Positions 34,102 to 46,633 of a DNA stretch of 64,000 nt are shown here, piece after piece. The stretch covers positions 434,001 through 498,000 of the forward strand of contig JAACJP010000008.1 of the NCBI GenBank assembly GCA_013368375.1. The letters are read 5' to 3'. The notes under the pieces were generated by a model, which made no database searches, had not been told where the DNA came from, and saw only the letters and a program-made list of their open reading frames with translations. This stretch comes from Tricholomella constricta (Eukaryota > Basidiomycota > Agaricomycetes > Agaricales > Lyophyllaceae). Position 1 is the stretch's first letter. Each line of letters opens with the position of its first letter. Position numbers and translations under genes: made by a program.

Positions 34102-35412
34102 ATGCCCGGTGAGCCACAACCGCATGCAGAAATCCTGCAGGCCTTTAGAGAGCAGGTCTTCAGCGAAGGCATCCTTCACGAGGGGGATACAATCGGTACA
34201 GATGACGAAACATTATTGTAAGTAGGTTTGAACACTCTTCGCAATGATAGACTCCATTGTTCTCCGAAGACGCTTTCTTCGCGCGCGTAAGTTCGACCTG
34301 AAGGCAGCCAAGAAGATGATCAAGGATTGCCAGGACTGGCGCAGGACTGTAGAGGGAGTGGGGATCGACGAGCTTTATCGGAGAATAGACCCTTTCGATG
34401 TATGTATCCTCCTCCGGGTCTCGCCGTCGGTCTGAGTCCTCAATTGACGGACGTCCAGTACCCCGAGCGAGAGGCAGTATTTGACTGCTGGCCCATGTGG
34501 TTTCACAAGGTTAGTTCCGTGACATTTCACGTTCCCTGGTATTTGAATCCCTCTCAGACAGACAAGGTTTCTACGCCGGATTCGTTGCCCCGCTTAGGGT
34601 CTGACCCTGTGCTAGAAAGGTCGACCCTTAAATATCCATTTCTTCAGCGGCATGAACCTTCCGAAGCTCTACAAAGAGTGTACGCCAGAGAAGCATTGGC
34701 AGACTGTCCTTGTTAATGCTGAATCTGTGAGCAAGCAATATTCTCCGCTTCATTTGTTATCGAAGAAACAATAGCTCCCCCGAGAAATACTCCCCGCCGC
34801 GTCGCGCCAAGCCGGAAAGCCTGTTGGTACAGTCTTCGTCATCGTGGACTTGAAAGGGTTTGGGTATGCCTTCAACTTCCCCAGTGTCTCGAAAGCTCAT
34901 TCAAAGAATTAGATTGAGCCAGTTTTGGCAAATGAAATCGCTCGCCCGAAACTCGTTCCAAATATCTCAAGATTATTTTCCAGAAACGTAAGAACCGATG
35001 TTCCCACATGGCCGCCTTTCCGCTCACGTCAACTTCTCTGTTGTATGGCAGCATGGGCCAACTCGCGATCGTCAACGCGCCTTCAACTTTTACTGCGATA
35101 TGGTCCATTATCAAACCCTGGCTGTCCAAGGAGACCGCTGAGAAAGTCGACATTCTCGGTAGCAACTACAAGGATGTTTTGCTCAAACTAGTGGACGCTG
35201 AATCATTACCAAGTACCCTTGGTGGAACTTGTGAATGCGAGGAGCACGGCGGATGCCATATGAGCTGCCCTGGTCCATGGTTAGATGGCCGCGCGGGCTG
35301 GGGGCACGGAAAGGAATCAATTATCTCGACGGATGAATCTCCAATGACGATTAATGTCTCGGACGGTGCGCCGGATCAAGAAGCGAAGCAAACTGTTGAG
35401 GAGACGGGATAA
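34102..35412 (+). CDS. SEC14: Sec14-type phosphatidylinositol transfer protein (CRAL-TRIO)
   Basis: Start ATG at 34102; several introns. Spliced blocks in order: DDETLLRFLRARKFDLKAA (CRAL-TRIO N), QDWRRTVEGVG, KTDKKGRPLNIHFFSGMN, GTVFVIVDLKGFG, FPETMGQLAIVNAPSTFTAIW and ILGSNYKDVLLKLVDAESLPSTLGG. The order and the lipid-gate sequences match Sec14, which exchanges phosphatidylinositol and phosphatidylcholine and supports Golgi secretion. A Cys-rich segment TCECEEHGGCHMSC follows the domain, as in many fungal Sec14 relatives, then an acidic tail. One very small exon encoding about three residues (TDK) between 34.55 and 34.57 kb is needed for the conserved loop. Whether it is the essential Sec14 or a paralogue (Sfh-like) is undecided. 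Confidence 0.9.
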
Positions 35413-36452
35413 CGGAAATTGTGAATGGCTCGTGAGTAGAGTCGTCTGGTTGTATGCGCGGGGTGTGTGCGTAATCGTTGCTAAAGGTCGACTCTCAAAG
35501 GTCATAATTTCTTCACTACGGATATGGATACCGCGGTCCGAAGTGATGAATAATCTATTTGCAGCCCATCCCTCCACGACGATTATCGACCAACACCCGA
35601 TGCCGCTTCCCCGATTCGTTCACTCCTCCAATAGATGAGAATGCTACCCTTTCGTCCTTTCGACTACAACTTTCGATACAGCCATCGCTCCAGGATCCGG
35701 ATTCCTTCGCGCAACTAGACATAACGGCGATGAAGGTGGATGTGATTTGCCAAGGTGTTCCCCGATATGCAATGGTTCTCTACGGATGCATAATCTTTCT
35801 GGGCAATGTCTGGTTTATCGCAAAAAACCATTCCATTTGTTGCTTTTCGCAGCTATCGTAAGACAGCATTTCATGTCAGTGCATAAGGCTAAAACATCCA
35901 TACACGGGCGAAGCGCTTACCGGGTTGTTTTTATGGATGGATAACGCCCGCCAGAAAGATATAGATTCGCAGCAGGTTTAGGCGCCGGGAACAATAGAAG
36001 GTCTGAAGGACGAAACGCAGAATTTGGCGTATTAAACCCTGCATATGAGGTGATGGTCGCTGAATCGTGATGAGGTCCATGTCGGTAGGGAGATAGCACG
36101 ACAGGCTGATTCTGAATACTTAGGTTATATATCGTGCCTTCGGAGGGTCCATGCAGCGAAAGGTCAGGCTTGAGCTTGAGTACTTGAGTAGTCTTGGAGT
36201 CTTAGCATGGTATCCCATGATCCTGAATATTTGCCGAAATAAAATGTCCCGGTGTATGTGCTCTGATCCGGGCCGCGGACCGGTATGTACGCGTTGTTTG
36301 GCAAAAGAGAGGTTGTGCTGACAAAGCAACAATAGCTGGCTCGCTCATTGTCATTTTGGAATTCATAGATAGCTAAGAATATGTAAACGATGTGCATCTC
36401 TGCTTTCCTTTCTACGCCCGGCGCTTTGAACCGTTTACTGGCTGTGCCAACG
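35413..36452. other. Gene-free stretch between Sec14-like and GH71 genes
   Basis: About 1 kb with only short frames on both strands, none with a recognisable domain or a signal peptide. I see no RNA gene. The right part is the promoter of the GH71 gene. Confidence 0.45.
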
Positions 36453-38525
36453 ATGCACTTTTTATCCCTCTTTATTCATCTTTTCCCTTTCCTTCTCACC
36501 GTCTCTGCACATGTCATCCCCGTCAGAAGAATTAAAATTTCTCATCACAAAAATCGGCAGGTTCCAGTTGCGATTGAGCAAGCCAGACTTCTTCCTAACA
36601 GGCCGACCTACATTGAACCGGCGCATCTGACTGTAGCTCCATCCATTGTGAGCTCCGCCCCACCTTCGATGTTTTCCCGATCCACTTTGAACAATCGAGG
36701 ATTCGGAAGACTGTGGAGAAGGGAGGAGGCATCCAACGAGACCGATCTGGATCCTCCACGCAAATATGTCGTAGCTCATCACATGGTTGGCAACACCTAT
36801 CCATACGAGTTTCAAGACTGGGTAGACGATATTGCACTGGCCCACGCCTCTGGCCTCGATGGTTTCGCTTTGAACATGGGTCGAGATGAATGGCAACTTG
36901 AACGCGTATCCGATGCGTAAGTGATGCCCTGCATAGGACTCTAGAAAGCAAAAGGCTGATATTATACTGTAGGTATGAAGCAGCCTTGCAATCCGGACTC
37001 GATTTCAAGTTATTTCTATCCCTTGACATGTCGTGCGTTTATCGTTTCTTGAAAGAATTTTGTGACACTGATCCTTCCATGTATCCTTCTCCAGTTCTAT
37101 GCCTTCCGCGACATCAAGTGACGCGCAGACCCTTCGAAACATCGTCCTGAAGTTTGTCTCCCATCCCAATCAGTTAAAGAAGGATTTACATGCGTTTGTC
37201 TCCACTTTCGCCGGAGAGTCCTCTACCTTTGGGCAAGGCAGTGTCCTCGAGGGGTGGAGGAACGAGTTTTCAGGACATCCAGACTTGCAGGGAAAGATAC
37301 ATTTTGTACCCTCCTTTTTCATTGACCCAGCAACGTTTGGCACATTCCGCGATGTCATGGATGGGGACTTTAACGTTCGTACCTTATCTCACGTTTCATT
37401 TATCTGCTGAGCGTGTCTTTGTTCAGTGGAACTCTGGCTGGCCTATCCACCTCACAACTGACTTTGTTCAAAACTTATTGTCATCTGTATCCGCTCCTGG
37501 CAAGGAACCTTCCTTGCTCTCGGGATTGGAGAATCTCCTCGGAATTGATCTTTCGTCAATGCGTGTTCAGAACACGCTCGGCCAACTCATTGGATCAACC
37601 GACTCCGATATACAGCACCTACAGAATCTCGCAGCCCTTTCTAATAGTATCAGAGCGCGAAACGGAAAGACCAAGCCGACCTATATGGCTGCCGTCTCTC
37701 CATGGTTCTTCACGCACTACGGCGCGGATACATACAACAAGAATGTAGGTCGACTTTTTAATAATTTACACTCATTGTCTTGACCTTGCACTAAATAACA
37801 GTTTGTTTTCCTGTCCGACCAACACCTATACTCGAAACGTTGGGAGTCCCTGATTGCAACTCGCGATCAAATAGATATCGTTCAAGTTTTGACGTGGAAC
37901 GACTACGGGGAGTCGCACGACATCGGGCCGATCAAAGGTGCTCAACCAAACAGTGAAGCTTGGGTCGATGGCATGGACCACACTGGTGAGTAGCTTTTAA
38001 ATATCGTTCGACTGCCCAGTTGTCCTAATCTCGTGCAGGCTGGCTTGAGCTAACCCGTCACTACGCAACTGCTTTCAAGACGGGTAGTTTCCCAAATATC
38101 GAAACGGACAAACTGTTCATGTGGTCCAGGACCCACCCGACCCAAGCGAACGCCCCAGATCCCGTCGGCCAACCTACCAACTTCGAGCTGGCCAGTTCAT
38201 TCCATGTTTATCGATACTGTGTCCTTGCTCATTCTCTGCTGTGCTCATCTAGTTCGAGGACGCTGTATGGGCCGTAGTGATGACAACTGCACCTTCGACC
38301 GTGGTCCTCTCTACCTCACCGACTACCTCGCAGACATTTGAGGTCCCAGCTGGCCTCTCGAAATTATCCATCCCTATCACCGCTGGCGGCAAGATGCAAG
38401 GGACTATTTCACGCGGAGGCAAGGCTGTTGTGACTCTAAATGCGCCTCAATTTACGTTCCAGGAAAACCCGGAAGTTTACAATTTCAATGCTTTCGTCGC
38501 AAGCGCCAGCGCCTCGGTGGAGTGA
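36453..38525 (+). CDS. Secreted GH71 alpha-1,3-glucanase (mutanase)
   Basis: Start at 36453 gives a signal peptide (MHFLSLFIHLFPFLLTVSA); an in-frame ATG at 36390 would bury it. After a basic, processed-looking region of about 100 residues comes the GH71 domain: KYVVAHHMVGNTYPY, DWVDDIALAHASGLDGFALN, LQSGLDFKLFLSLDMS, FVPSFFIDPATFG, YMAAVSPWFFTHYG and QVLTWNDYGESHDIGPI. The C-terminal beta-rich part (VWAVVMTTAPSTVVLSTS onward) ends at 38525. GH71 enzymes cut alpha-1,3-glucan, a fungal wall polymer, so the enzyme may remodel its own wall or attack other fungi. The join near 38.17-38.26 kb is not clean with GT-AG: phase fits best if the intron begins with GC after NFEL. Otherwise the gene looks intact. 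Confidence 0.9.
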
Positions 38526-38679
38526 TCTGTAATAAACCCAGGCCAATTGACATCGCAATTGGGCTGGATCGCAGTGTATCAGTAGTATAGAGAAGACAGA
38601 CTCCTTTGTAGCACTAGAAATATCCCAGATATGCGTCGCATTAATGAATAAGATTGCAAAGCTCAACAAAATGGTACAT

Positions 38680-39967
38680 TCAGAAGATGGGTATGAAGTC
38701 CTGGATCCTGTCTTTCGCATCCTGCGCAATACACTCCGCGATCCATGTCAAGTTCCGTATCTCCTGCTCCTTCAGCTTCATATAGCTGTAGAACACGCCG
38801 TACTGGAACTGCTGCAGGAAAGCTTGTTTATTTAAATGCACCTCGGTTTGGAAGAAATGGTCTTCCAGTTGTGAAGCTGTCACACCGAAGTCGTCTCCCA
38901 CGCCGTTGGCGCGCGAAGAGTCGGAGGAGAAGAAGGCGCGGTACTCGGACACGTTTTCACATATTTGTCGAACTTGGTCGATGTCGTCGGCCTTGGCAAG
39001 CTGGTTGTTGCCTTCTGGGAAGAGGCGGCCAATGGCGGGGAAGAGCTTTGCTCGCTGCTCTTTAGAGAGCTCGGTGTTGAAGGAATTAATGGTGATGTTG
39101 ATAGTTCGCCGATCGGCTTCGAAAGAGAGAATTTTGTGCATGACGTCGGATGTAGGGGAGCCAAGGGTGCAGCAGAAATGGTAAAAGTCTTCGAGGTAGG
39201 CCTTGTATACTGTGTTTCGAATGATTTCGATGTTGAGATCATCAAGGTCGGACGCAGAAAGGCAGTCTCGAAAATAGGGGGCTGTAATAATAAGGCGTTA
39301 GCATTTCAGAGGGCGTGGAGCGGGAGACGGAACGCACCAAGGGGTGTTTCGACCAATACACTTTGGAACAGCTCTTCGACATTCGTGGCAACACATAGCG
39401 CGGGCATCGTATCAAAGACACCGAGTGGGTGACAGCGATCCAAAAGTTCGTGGGTATCTCTCTCATGTAGCGTGCCAGTTATCAGAAGAACCACATTGTC
39501 AATCATGTAGGCATAACTGGATTGGTCTTCCCGTGAGAATACAGCGAGACAAGAAAGACATATACTGACGTTATATAGTCCAAAAATTTGCTGAGCGGCT
39601 CCACGGCGTTGGTTCGTAGGTAGTTGAACTGATCAACCAGGAGCTGCGTAGCCTTGTCGGATATGGTCGACGTCGAGATTGGAAGAGGTTCATTGGCAAG
39701 GAAATTGCCATAGTCAGTGGCAGAAAGTTGCGTTCGGAAATCTAGTAGGCATGTGTAAAGAAAGTTATGTGCAAGGTGAACACAGCCCGCACCTTCGAGG
39801 GTCTCGCATTGGGTGAGATTGGCGTACTGAGATTGGGTGAGGATTCCGGCCTTGAAGCCTCTCACAATACCTTCGAGAAAGCCAGTATTTGCCTAGATCC
39901 CCACGCTGGTTAACGGTGAATGAAAATAGGGAAGCTGGGACTGTACATTGAAGAACAAAGCCTCCAT
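38680..39967 (-). CDS. VMA6: V-type proton ATPase subunit d (Vo sector)
   Basis: Starts at 39967 with MEALFFN, then after an intron [26 protein letters not shown], the family's N-terminus. Further blocks are [106 protein letters not shown] and [35 protein letters not shown]. The protein ends QDFIPIF, as expected. Subunit d caps the c-ring and couples the central stalk to it in the vacuolar proton pump. Stop TGA is at 38682-38680. Introns are short and all conserved blocks are present. It converges with the GH71 gene. Confidence 0.97.
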
Positions 39968-41718
39968 ACTGGTCGTTTCTGTGAAATCGTTGCTCGCCGT
40001 GCTGCGTCTTGGCCACGTGCACGTGCCATTCGCCCCTGAGTGTGATCGCGGCAGCAATTACGTACTTGTCCTGATTGACAGCGTTGGAAAGCTTGCTTCT
40101 GCCGGCTAGACTGAGCCAGGATAATCCTCTCGCGCTTGAAATTCTTGCTACTATGGCTGCAGACTGATCCTGAAAAGCGCTCGTGGACGGCTCAGAAGAC
40201 CGTAGACTGATTTAGGTCGATATCCAGTGTGTCAGTGTGTGGCACCAGTCTTCGGCTGTTTACAGCCAACTTCCTCACATTATTGTATCCTTTGACTCTG
40301 AGCTCCCTGGATCAGTGAGTGACCCTTTCTTTACAATGCTTTCACGTATTTTCTCTCTCTAAATCATATCTTAATAATGCGAAGTAAGTAAACCTTGCAA
40401 GTGGTTTTTTCTCGACGAGCGTTCATAGAAGGTATGGTGTTTTTTTTATTTGGCTTTATCATCGGAAACGCTCGACACAATAAGCGCAACTGGGAGTGGT
40501 ACGATCGCCTTATTACTGATGCATTTTTTGTGTCTGACCGTAGACCGCTAGGGTATCCTGTTTCAGAGGTGTCTTGACTATCGCCGTGTCCCTCGTCGCG
40601 AACTTCGTTGTTCCTACTTGGTAACACAAAACTAACTCTGCACGTCTCTATCAGAGTCTTCGAGGATAATGACACCAAGCTCTTCTGACAGAAGGTATGT
40701 TGCGCGCCTAAAAGCCGATACAAATGCAGGAGCAATAGAGCAGTTCCAATGGATTTACGTGCGCCAGGCATCTAAAGATCATCTCGTTTGGGAAAATTAC
40801 ACGGGTTTGCATTTGTCCTGTATTCTTCGAGTTTAAATCCCGGTAGGTGGCAGTCGGCTTTTCCGGAACGTCTGGCTCACTGTTGAACAAACCCACCATC
40901 AGCTGGTAGGCTCAGCTATGAGTTGTGTCCTCTGCCTGCCAACACAACATCATTTGATCATTCCTCGGGGACAAGACTGATTATCCTTTTAACAGCAACT
41001 TTCTGACTGTAAAGTATCACCTCATTCGAGTCAATGGTGTAAGACGAATTGTCTGGCACACAATGCGTTAGCATACATTTCGCCGCCGCCGCCGCGTGTA
41101 TATAGACAATACACTTTTACTCAGGTCATCGCGTTTGTCTTTGATAGTTTGGCTCACCGTGAGCCAAACTACTCACGGGCCGCTAGGTCTCAGTTGGCCT
41201 TCGGCAGACGAAGCGTTCAGCCGTCGCCACGCAGATCACAGTTAGGCGACATCGCTGGGTATGCTACACTTGAATTCTAGCGATAATCTGACTGGAGTAC
41301 CCTAGATACACTGTGTGTGCTTAAACCTCTCTTGAAAGAGAGGATATCCGCACGCTACACATCGTTTTGATCGCTTATCTAGTATTCGCCGCCACGTACC
41401 TCGCAACCCGATGAAACGGGAGAACAAACGTCGTGGTTCGAGGAAAAGTACAAGGCTATAATCTGGGCAACCATCCATTATAGATGTCTACTAACGTGAA
41501 CCCTATGCTATGTTCTGTTCTTCTTGGTGTTGATGGTTTTATTCGATTACGATTGTAGATGTCTTGTAATGTACGAGTCCATGCTATTTGTGTTATTAGT
41601 CCCAGAATATGGGCTGTGAAGGCATAAAGTCGTAAGCGATGCAAGTCATGAGGAATGAGGATAGGAGTTGGTGGTGGTGAAAGAGTGCTTTGAGAACGGG
41701 AGGGCAATGAGGACATTG
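39968..41718. other. 1.75-kb gene-free region upstream of VMA6
   Basis: The longest stretch without a recognised gene. It holds the VMA6 promoter on its left and the 3' side of the F-box gene on its right. Short frames (for example 40395-40577 plus and 40364-40771 minus) have no known domain. From about 41.08 to 41.40 kb there are CGCCGCCGCCGC, a perfect palindrome, a short hairpin (41326-41343) and mixed GC-rich sequence. These look like a structured RNA or a remnant of a small inverted-repeat element, but no tRNA, snRNA or 5S signature is present. Confidence 0.4.
41146..41170. repeat. Perfect 25-bp palindrome (12-bp arms, 1-nt centre)
   Basis: The arms AGTTTGGCTCAC (41146-41157) and GTGAGCCAAACT (41159-41170) are exact reverse complements around a single C. 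This is far longer than expected by chance in a 64-kb window. It could be a dimeric factor site, the core of a hairpin RNA, or abutting terminal repeats of a small transposon. Confidence 0.8.
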
Positions 41719-44700
41719 TCATGAAGACTTTGTGGTCTTCCTTTTTTTCGTCCTGGCCTTCTGTCGATAGTCATCGTCGTCATCGTCGTCGCTGAATTCG
41801 TCTTGGAGAATTTCTGGTCCATACAATGACATCCGTTTCTCGTCCTCCGCTCGTCGAAGATTCCGCAGATTGGAGGAAAGGGATTTGAAAAAGTCGCTCT
41901 AATCGCGCTCAGTGTAAACACTTAGGCTCTTCGGTCGAAAATCAATATGACATTACGAACCTTCGTAACACGAGCTTTTGTGCCGGGTTCTGAGAGCATC
42001 TCCATCTTTTTCTTCTTATCCCTGAACTGTTGACACGCAAATAAGGTACAGGGTTGGGTATGATAAGGAAGCGACACCATACCTTTCTCTGTTCCTCTTT
42101 CAAAAGCTCGCCCAAATGCGTGATCCACTTCTGCACATGGCTCTCGACAGGCCTCGGTCTCGTTACAATGTCCTCCTCGTCGGCGATAGCTTCATCATCT
42201 GAGTCAGGCACAGCATAGGATTTGACACTTGTTGCGGATCGACGAGGTCGTTTCCGTCTCCGAACGCCTGATGTGGACGAAGAAGGCGACTCCTGCTTTA
42301 CCCGGGAGCTTGAACAGAGCGGTGCCGATGCAGTCTCGGCTTTCACTGCCTTGCGTTTACCTTCCACCTTGTCGGCTTGCAGATAGTCCTCTTCGTCGAT
42401 ATAGAACTCGGTGCCTTCCTCGATTTCGTGGTACATGAAGAGATTCTAACAAAGGCGTAAGCCCTTCGGACGAACTATAACGTTGGGGTTTCCCACCGGG
42501 GTTTTGCCTAGCCGTGCAAGCATCTGGAAATGCTTGAGGGTCACCGGAACACGCATGAAGGAGCTACCACGGTAGGTATCCCCTGTGCATAGGAAAAAAT
42601 TGTGGAGCATCTATGTATACGGCAAATGAGCATCGTATTGTATGTCTGGGTGAACAACCAACATTCGCATTATCGTTGATGACGGCATGGGTCATGAAGA
42701 TAGAAGTGATGCGACTCCGAGGCCCAAATTCAGTTTTAATCCATCGACCGACCGGTAAGGGATCTGAGAAGTTGAACTTCGTCAGGGTGCGAATTGGAAA
42801 TAATGAAGGCAAAGCTGACCATGAGGATAAGGTAGCTTGCCAGACGAATCTATCCAGAGGCCAGAGAGGTACTGCATTCGACGCCTAGCCCGTACGGGCG
42901 CAACTTCATCATGTCGTATCATCGTGGTTAAGGATTCTTGAGATATGCTTCCCTGTTCGTGTAGAAGTCAGGAAACCAACGGTAATTAAATGTAGAACCG
43001 TGGTGGGGCCGGAACGATGCGGGGTCGACCCCTCCAGCAGGTTTGAAAGGTACATACCAAATCCATAGAAGCGTCTGCCTCTCCGTGGTCTGATTCCTCG
43101 TCGTCACCCTCCATCGACTCGTCTGATTGAACGACTTCCTTTCTGTCCCCGCTTGTTTCACCCTCACCTCCCTCTTTGAACATATCGTCACCACCATCGA
43201 AGGCATATTTAGTATAATCTCTACACAGCCTGGCCTCAAACCTCCCGCAAGCTTCACGATCCTCCCAAGCGGGCAAGTCTTCGATGTCAATTTGATGCTT
43301 CTCCAGCACAGCTGCCAAGATGGCGTCAGAAACGAAGGGATATCCTTCCTGAAGCTTTTTAAGCAGCTTTCCCTAACAAATAGGGGTGTAAGCAGGGAGC
43401 TGGTAAGAACGACGTCGAAAGCGTACCTTGCAGGCGACTTCGAGACATCTGGAAATGATTTCTCCCACCAGTTCCTTAAACTCCTTCATTGTCATGCCCT
43501 TCGCGCCGTGTTCCTTTTCTCCCATTCCCCATTGCGCATAATCCAGCAACACCTGATATCTGTCGACGAAGGGGTTTACAAGGATGTTTAATACGTCTTT
43601 CCGTGTTAGGGGTATCAGGTTTAATGCCTCGAGCTTCACGTGGATCGCAGATGGGCTACAGTGCAGGTTCTCGGTGGCACTGAAAAAGGTGATGAGGATG
43701 ACGAGTCGGACCGTAGGATCCGATGAGGGAAAGTCTGCGTAGAGGTAGCGAAGAGTTTCGATGGTTGTGGGCCAGCATATTGAGCGCGTCTTGATGAATG
43801 TCTTGGAAAGCGTCAGAAAAACCGGTAAGCAATATTTTCGTGTCAATGGATACCTTTATTAGATCCTCGACAAGAGTGCTGGACGAGAACGATGAAGGAA
43901 GGGACGTAAGTCATTAATCAAATCCTGACTCACGCAAGTTCAAAGCGAAGGTCTCCGGACTTATCCAATGTCTTCAAGGCACTATATCCTCCAATATTTA
44001 CTTTCGCTTCCATACACACCTCCGCCGCCACAGTACGGCTCACGAACATGCTTGAGTCCGTTTCAATATTATGATAAGGAAGGAGAACATAATTGCTCAC
44101 GTTGGATCCAGTTTGCAGAGCTCACGAACATTGTGAGCAATCTCCTCAGGTAAAGTTTCGCTCGTTGAGGTGGGCCGCTCGAACATTTTGCGAAAGACGA
44201 AGTCGCGGTACTGCATGCACTTGAACATCAGCGTCTTAAGAACAACAGTAAGTATCTTTCTTACCTTGCTATCCATATTAAATCCATTTTTGACAGCATA
44301 AGGTAGCAGTCGTGGCTCGATGGCTAACGCGAGAGGAAATTGGGACATCAGAGGATCCTGTTGGAAATTGAGAATGCATCGCATAGACATATGGGATGTG
44401 TCATACTTTGTTGCAGAAGGGTATGAACTGGTTGCAAATCGTGATGAGTAGCAAAGAACACTTTGAAGGATATTTGATAAATATACATTGTATGTTTCCA
44501 AAATCTCCTTGATTGTCTCCCAGCCGACGCTCTTGAGGGTGGGTGTTAATCTGCTCTCCTTGAGAAATGTGTTGAAGAGAGAACCATCGTCTTCTCCCTT
44601 GTGAGAGGTGAGAGGCTGCAGCATACGAATGAAAGATTAACGAACCTTTCCACGAGGAATGTCTCCATACATGTCCACAGCCAATTTCAGGAAATACGTG

Positions 44701-45169
44701 AAGACGCCCAGGGGAATGTTGCGGACCCACGGCGTCTTGACAAAATGGGATTGTGCGAAGAAGTAGTGGTGCATCGATACTTGAATTAGATATCGAGAGA
44801 GATGAGCGCCGCTTGTTAAGAGGATCTGTGGCATAGGAATACCAGAAGCAGTGTTTAACTTAATTACGTAGCAAGACTCGGAACGGCGACATGCACATAC
44901 ATCAAGCACCCGTTCCGTGAGAATCTTGCCCCGTCCCAATGCATAAAACATGGCCTCGGTGGGTCCATAGTGGGTGAGGAAGTAGTGCGCCCGGACGTAA
45001 GGGTCCTGAGAAAAGCGGTGAAAGCGTTTGGATACAAGCGTCAAGGGGCCCGGGTCAACGAGTTCGTAGAAGATTAACTGGATGACTTCATCTATGAGAA
45101 GAGTTAGGAACCATGTGAGGTGGGTGTGGTGGCACTAGGTGCATCGTGCTCACCGCAGAGGCGTTCCAT
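41719..45169 (-). CDS. F-box-like domain protein with acidic, Lys-rich C-terminus
   Basis: The minus-strand start at 45169 gives MERLCDEVIQLIFYELVDPGPLTLVSKRFHRFSQD, a short F-box-like segment, followed by VRAHYFLTHYGPTEAMFYALG. Helical repeats follow over some 600 residues (SRYLIQVSMHHYF, DVLNILVNPFVDRYQVLLDY, FKELVGEIISRCLEVACK). A more conserved-looking block GDTYRGSSFMRVPVTLKHFQML is joined to NLFMYHEIEEGTEFYIDEEDYL. The C-terminus has KRRRK-type NLS sequences, acidic runs and a DDDDDDD stretch before the end KTTKSS (TGA 41721-41719). F-box proteins select substrates for SCF ubiquitin ligases; the ankyrin-like helical part would bind them. Nuclear location is inferred from the NLS and acidic tail. 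Introns are many and I did not resolve all joins. Upstream sequence from 45376 is also open, so an earlier start is possible. Confidence 0.68.
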
Positions 45170-45433
45170 GGTGGTGACTTCGGCTCTCGGCCGAGGGTCT
45201 GCCAGAGAATGGAGGAAGCGAAGGAGGACGTAGGCAGCAGCGAGCACAAAGGGCTGCTCGTCGGCGAGACCGGCGACGAGGAGGATGGGGTTGTTATGCT
45301 GGTGGCACAAATATCTAATGAAATGTGGTCGACCGTGGCCAAGTAGATTCGGACGGCGACTGATTATATTTGTCAATCAATTTGCCATATCCGGTCACAT
45401 AAAGGGTAGTGCAGCAAATCATTCTATTTTCAT

Positions 45434-46633
45434 TCAAAACTGCCTCTTGTAGTAGCTCCTCCACATCTGCCAAGGTAGCTTCCAGTCCTTCAACTGCAGG
45501 CCCGGCGTAAACGCGTCAAAGTTAGCCTTCTCCAACCGCCCCAAAAAGTTCCCAATTGGCACCTGTCGCACGCGCGAATTTAGCGATGCACCGAGACCGA
45601 TAGCTTGAATCATGCTTACACCCGCCATAAACACAGGCATCGCCCTCGGGGGCACCTTACCGCCCATGCCCTCTTCCTTGAGCATGTCCCGCGCCGTGAG
45701 GAGGTGGTCGTTCGCGAGCGTTGCAAACTCAAACACCGCATCCTCGATGCCCTCCGCGCTGGGCCCATATCGGAACACGTCCTCTTGCTTCACCCCGTGC
45801 TTGGCGGTGATCTCAGCGGGTATAATCATTCGCCCGTTCTTTGCGTGGAAAGGTAACGCACGGATAAGTGTTGTAATCGTCTGCGCTGCACCGAGATGTG
45901 AGGCTGCATGTGAGAGTGCAGAGGATGGGAGGGACAATAGAGATAGCAGCAGATAAAGCACTGTGCTTGACGTCGATTCAGCATGTGCAATCAGAGAGTC
46001 CCCCGTCAGGTGAGTTGGAGTATTTAGTTCTGCATCCTGAATTAAGGTGATAACTGAACGCCGTTTTGCCAGGTGAAGTTTAATTGGCACATACTCGAGC
46101 ATCAACAATTCGTTTCAGGTGGTAGGCAGACAGGTTGGCACGTTGTGACGTCTCATGCAATGCAAGCGCAATAGGATGTCTGGGCGGCTTTCCCTGCTCA
46201 CTGTCAGCTGGTCATACAGTTTACAAACTTTATTGCTGTACGCACCTCGTTGATCCCTTTTATAGCGTCCCTCCAGAATTGCATTCTCATTTTTCCTATG
46301 GTGTGGTTGGAAACATGCTCCTGCACCATGGCCAGCTCAACCTATCCAAATCACTGTTTAATGAACTCGTTCATTAAAATTGAACGCGGCACGACGCACG
46401 GAGAAGGCTTTGAGTGCAAAGTACCCACCTCTCACGTCCATAGGGTAGAAATGGGAAGTTAGAAACCCCTCATAGTCGTGGTTTCGAACAAGGTCCTTGC
46501 AATATTCGACTGGGTTTGTCGCAGATTGTTCAGCATTTGAACTAGTGGCGAGACTACGACAGCATGAGTGGGAATTTTTGAAAATTCGTTTGGAGAGTAT
46601 CTGTAGCCTATGCCGCCTTGTGCAAGAAAGCAT
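45434..46633 (-). CDS. NDUFAF6: NDUFAF6-like complex I assembly factor (squalene/phytoene synthase fold)
   Basis: Start ATG at 46633 gives a basic mitochondrial presequence (TRRHRLQILSKRIFKN). Next, VEYCKDLVRNHDYEGFLTSHFYP and, after splicing, YFALKAFSVELAMVQEHVSN. The block MRMQFWRDAIKGINE is followed, after another intron, by GKPPRHPIALAL. The C-terminal half has HLGAAQTITTLIRALPFHAKNGRMIIPAEI and ends KLPWQMWRSYYKRQF. Order and spacing match NDUFAF6, a pseudo-enzyme of the squalene/phytoene synthase fold needed for assembly of the ND1 module of complex I. The usual DDxxD prenyl-diphosphate motifs of true synthases are not seen, which supports the assembly-factor reading. A LINE sits only about 250 bp upstream, so the promoter is short or altered. 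Confidence 0.9.

Noticed and set aside
36390..36452. Earlier ATG for the GH71 enzyme
   Set aside because: It would place 21 residues before the signal peptide and hide it.
40364..40771. 135-codon minus-strand frame upstream of VMA6
   Set aside because: No ATG context, domain or exon partners, and A/T-rich composition.
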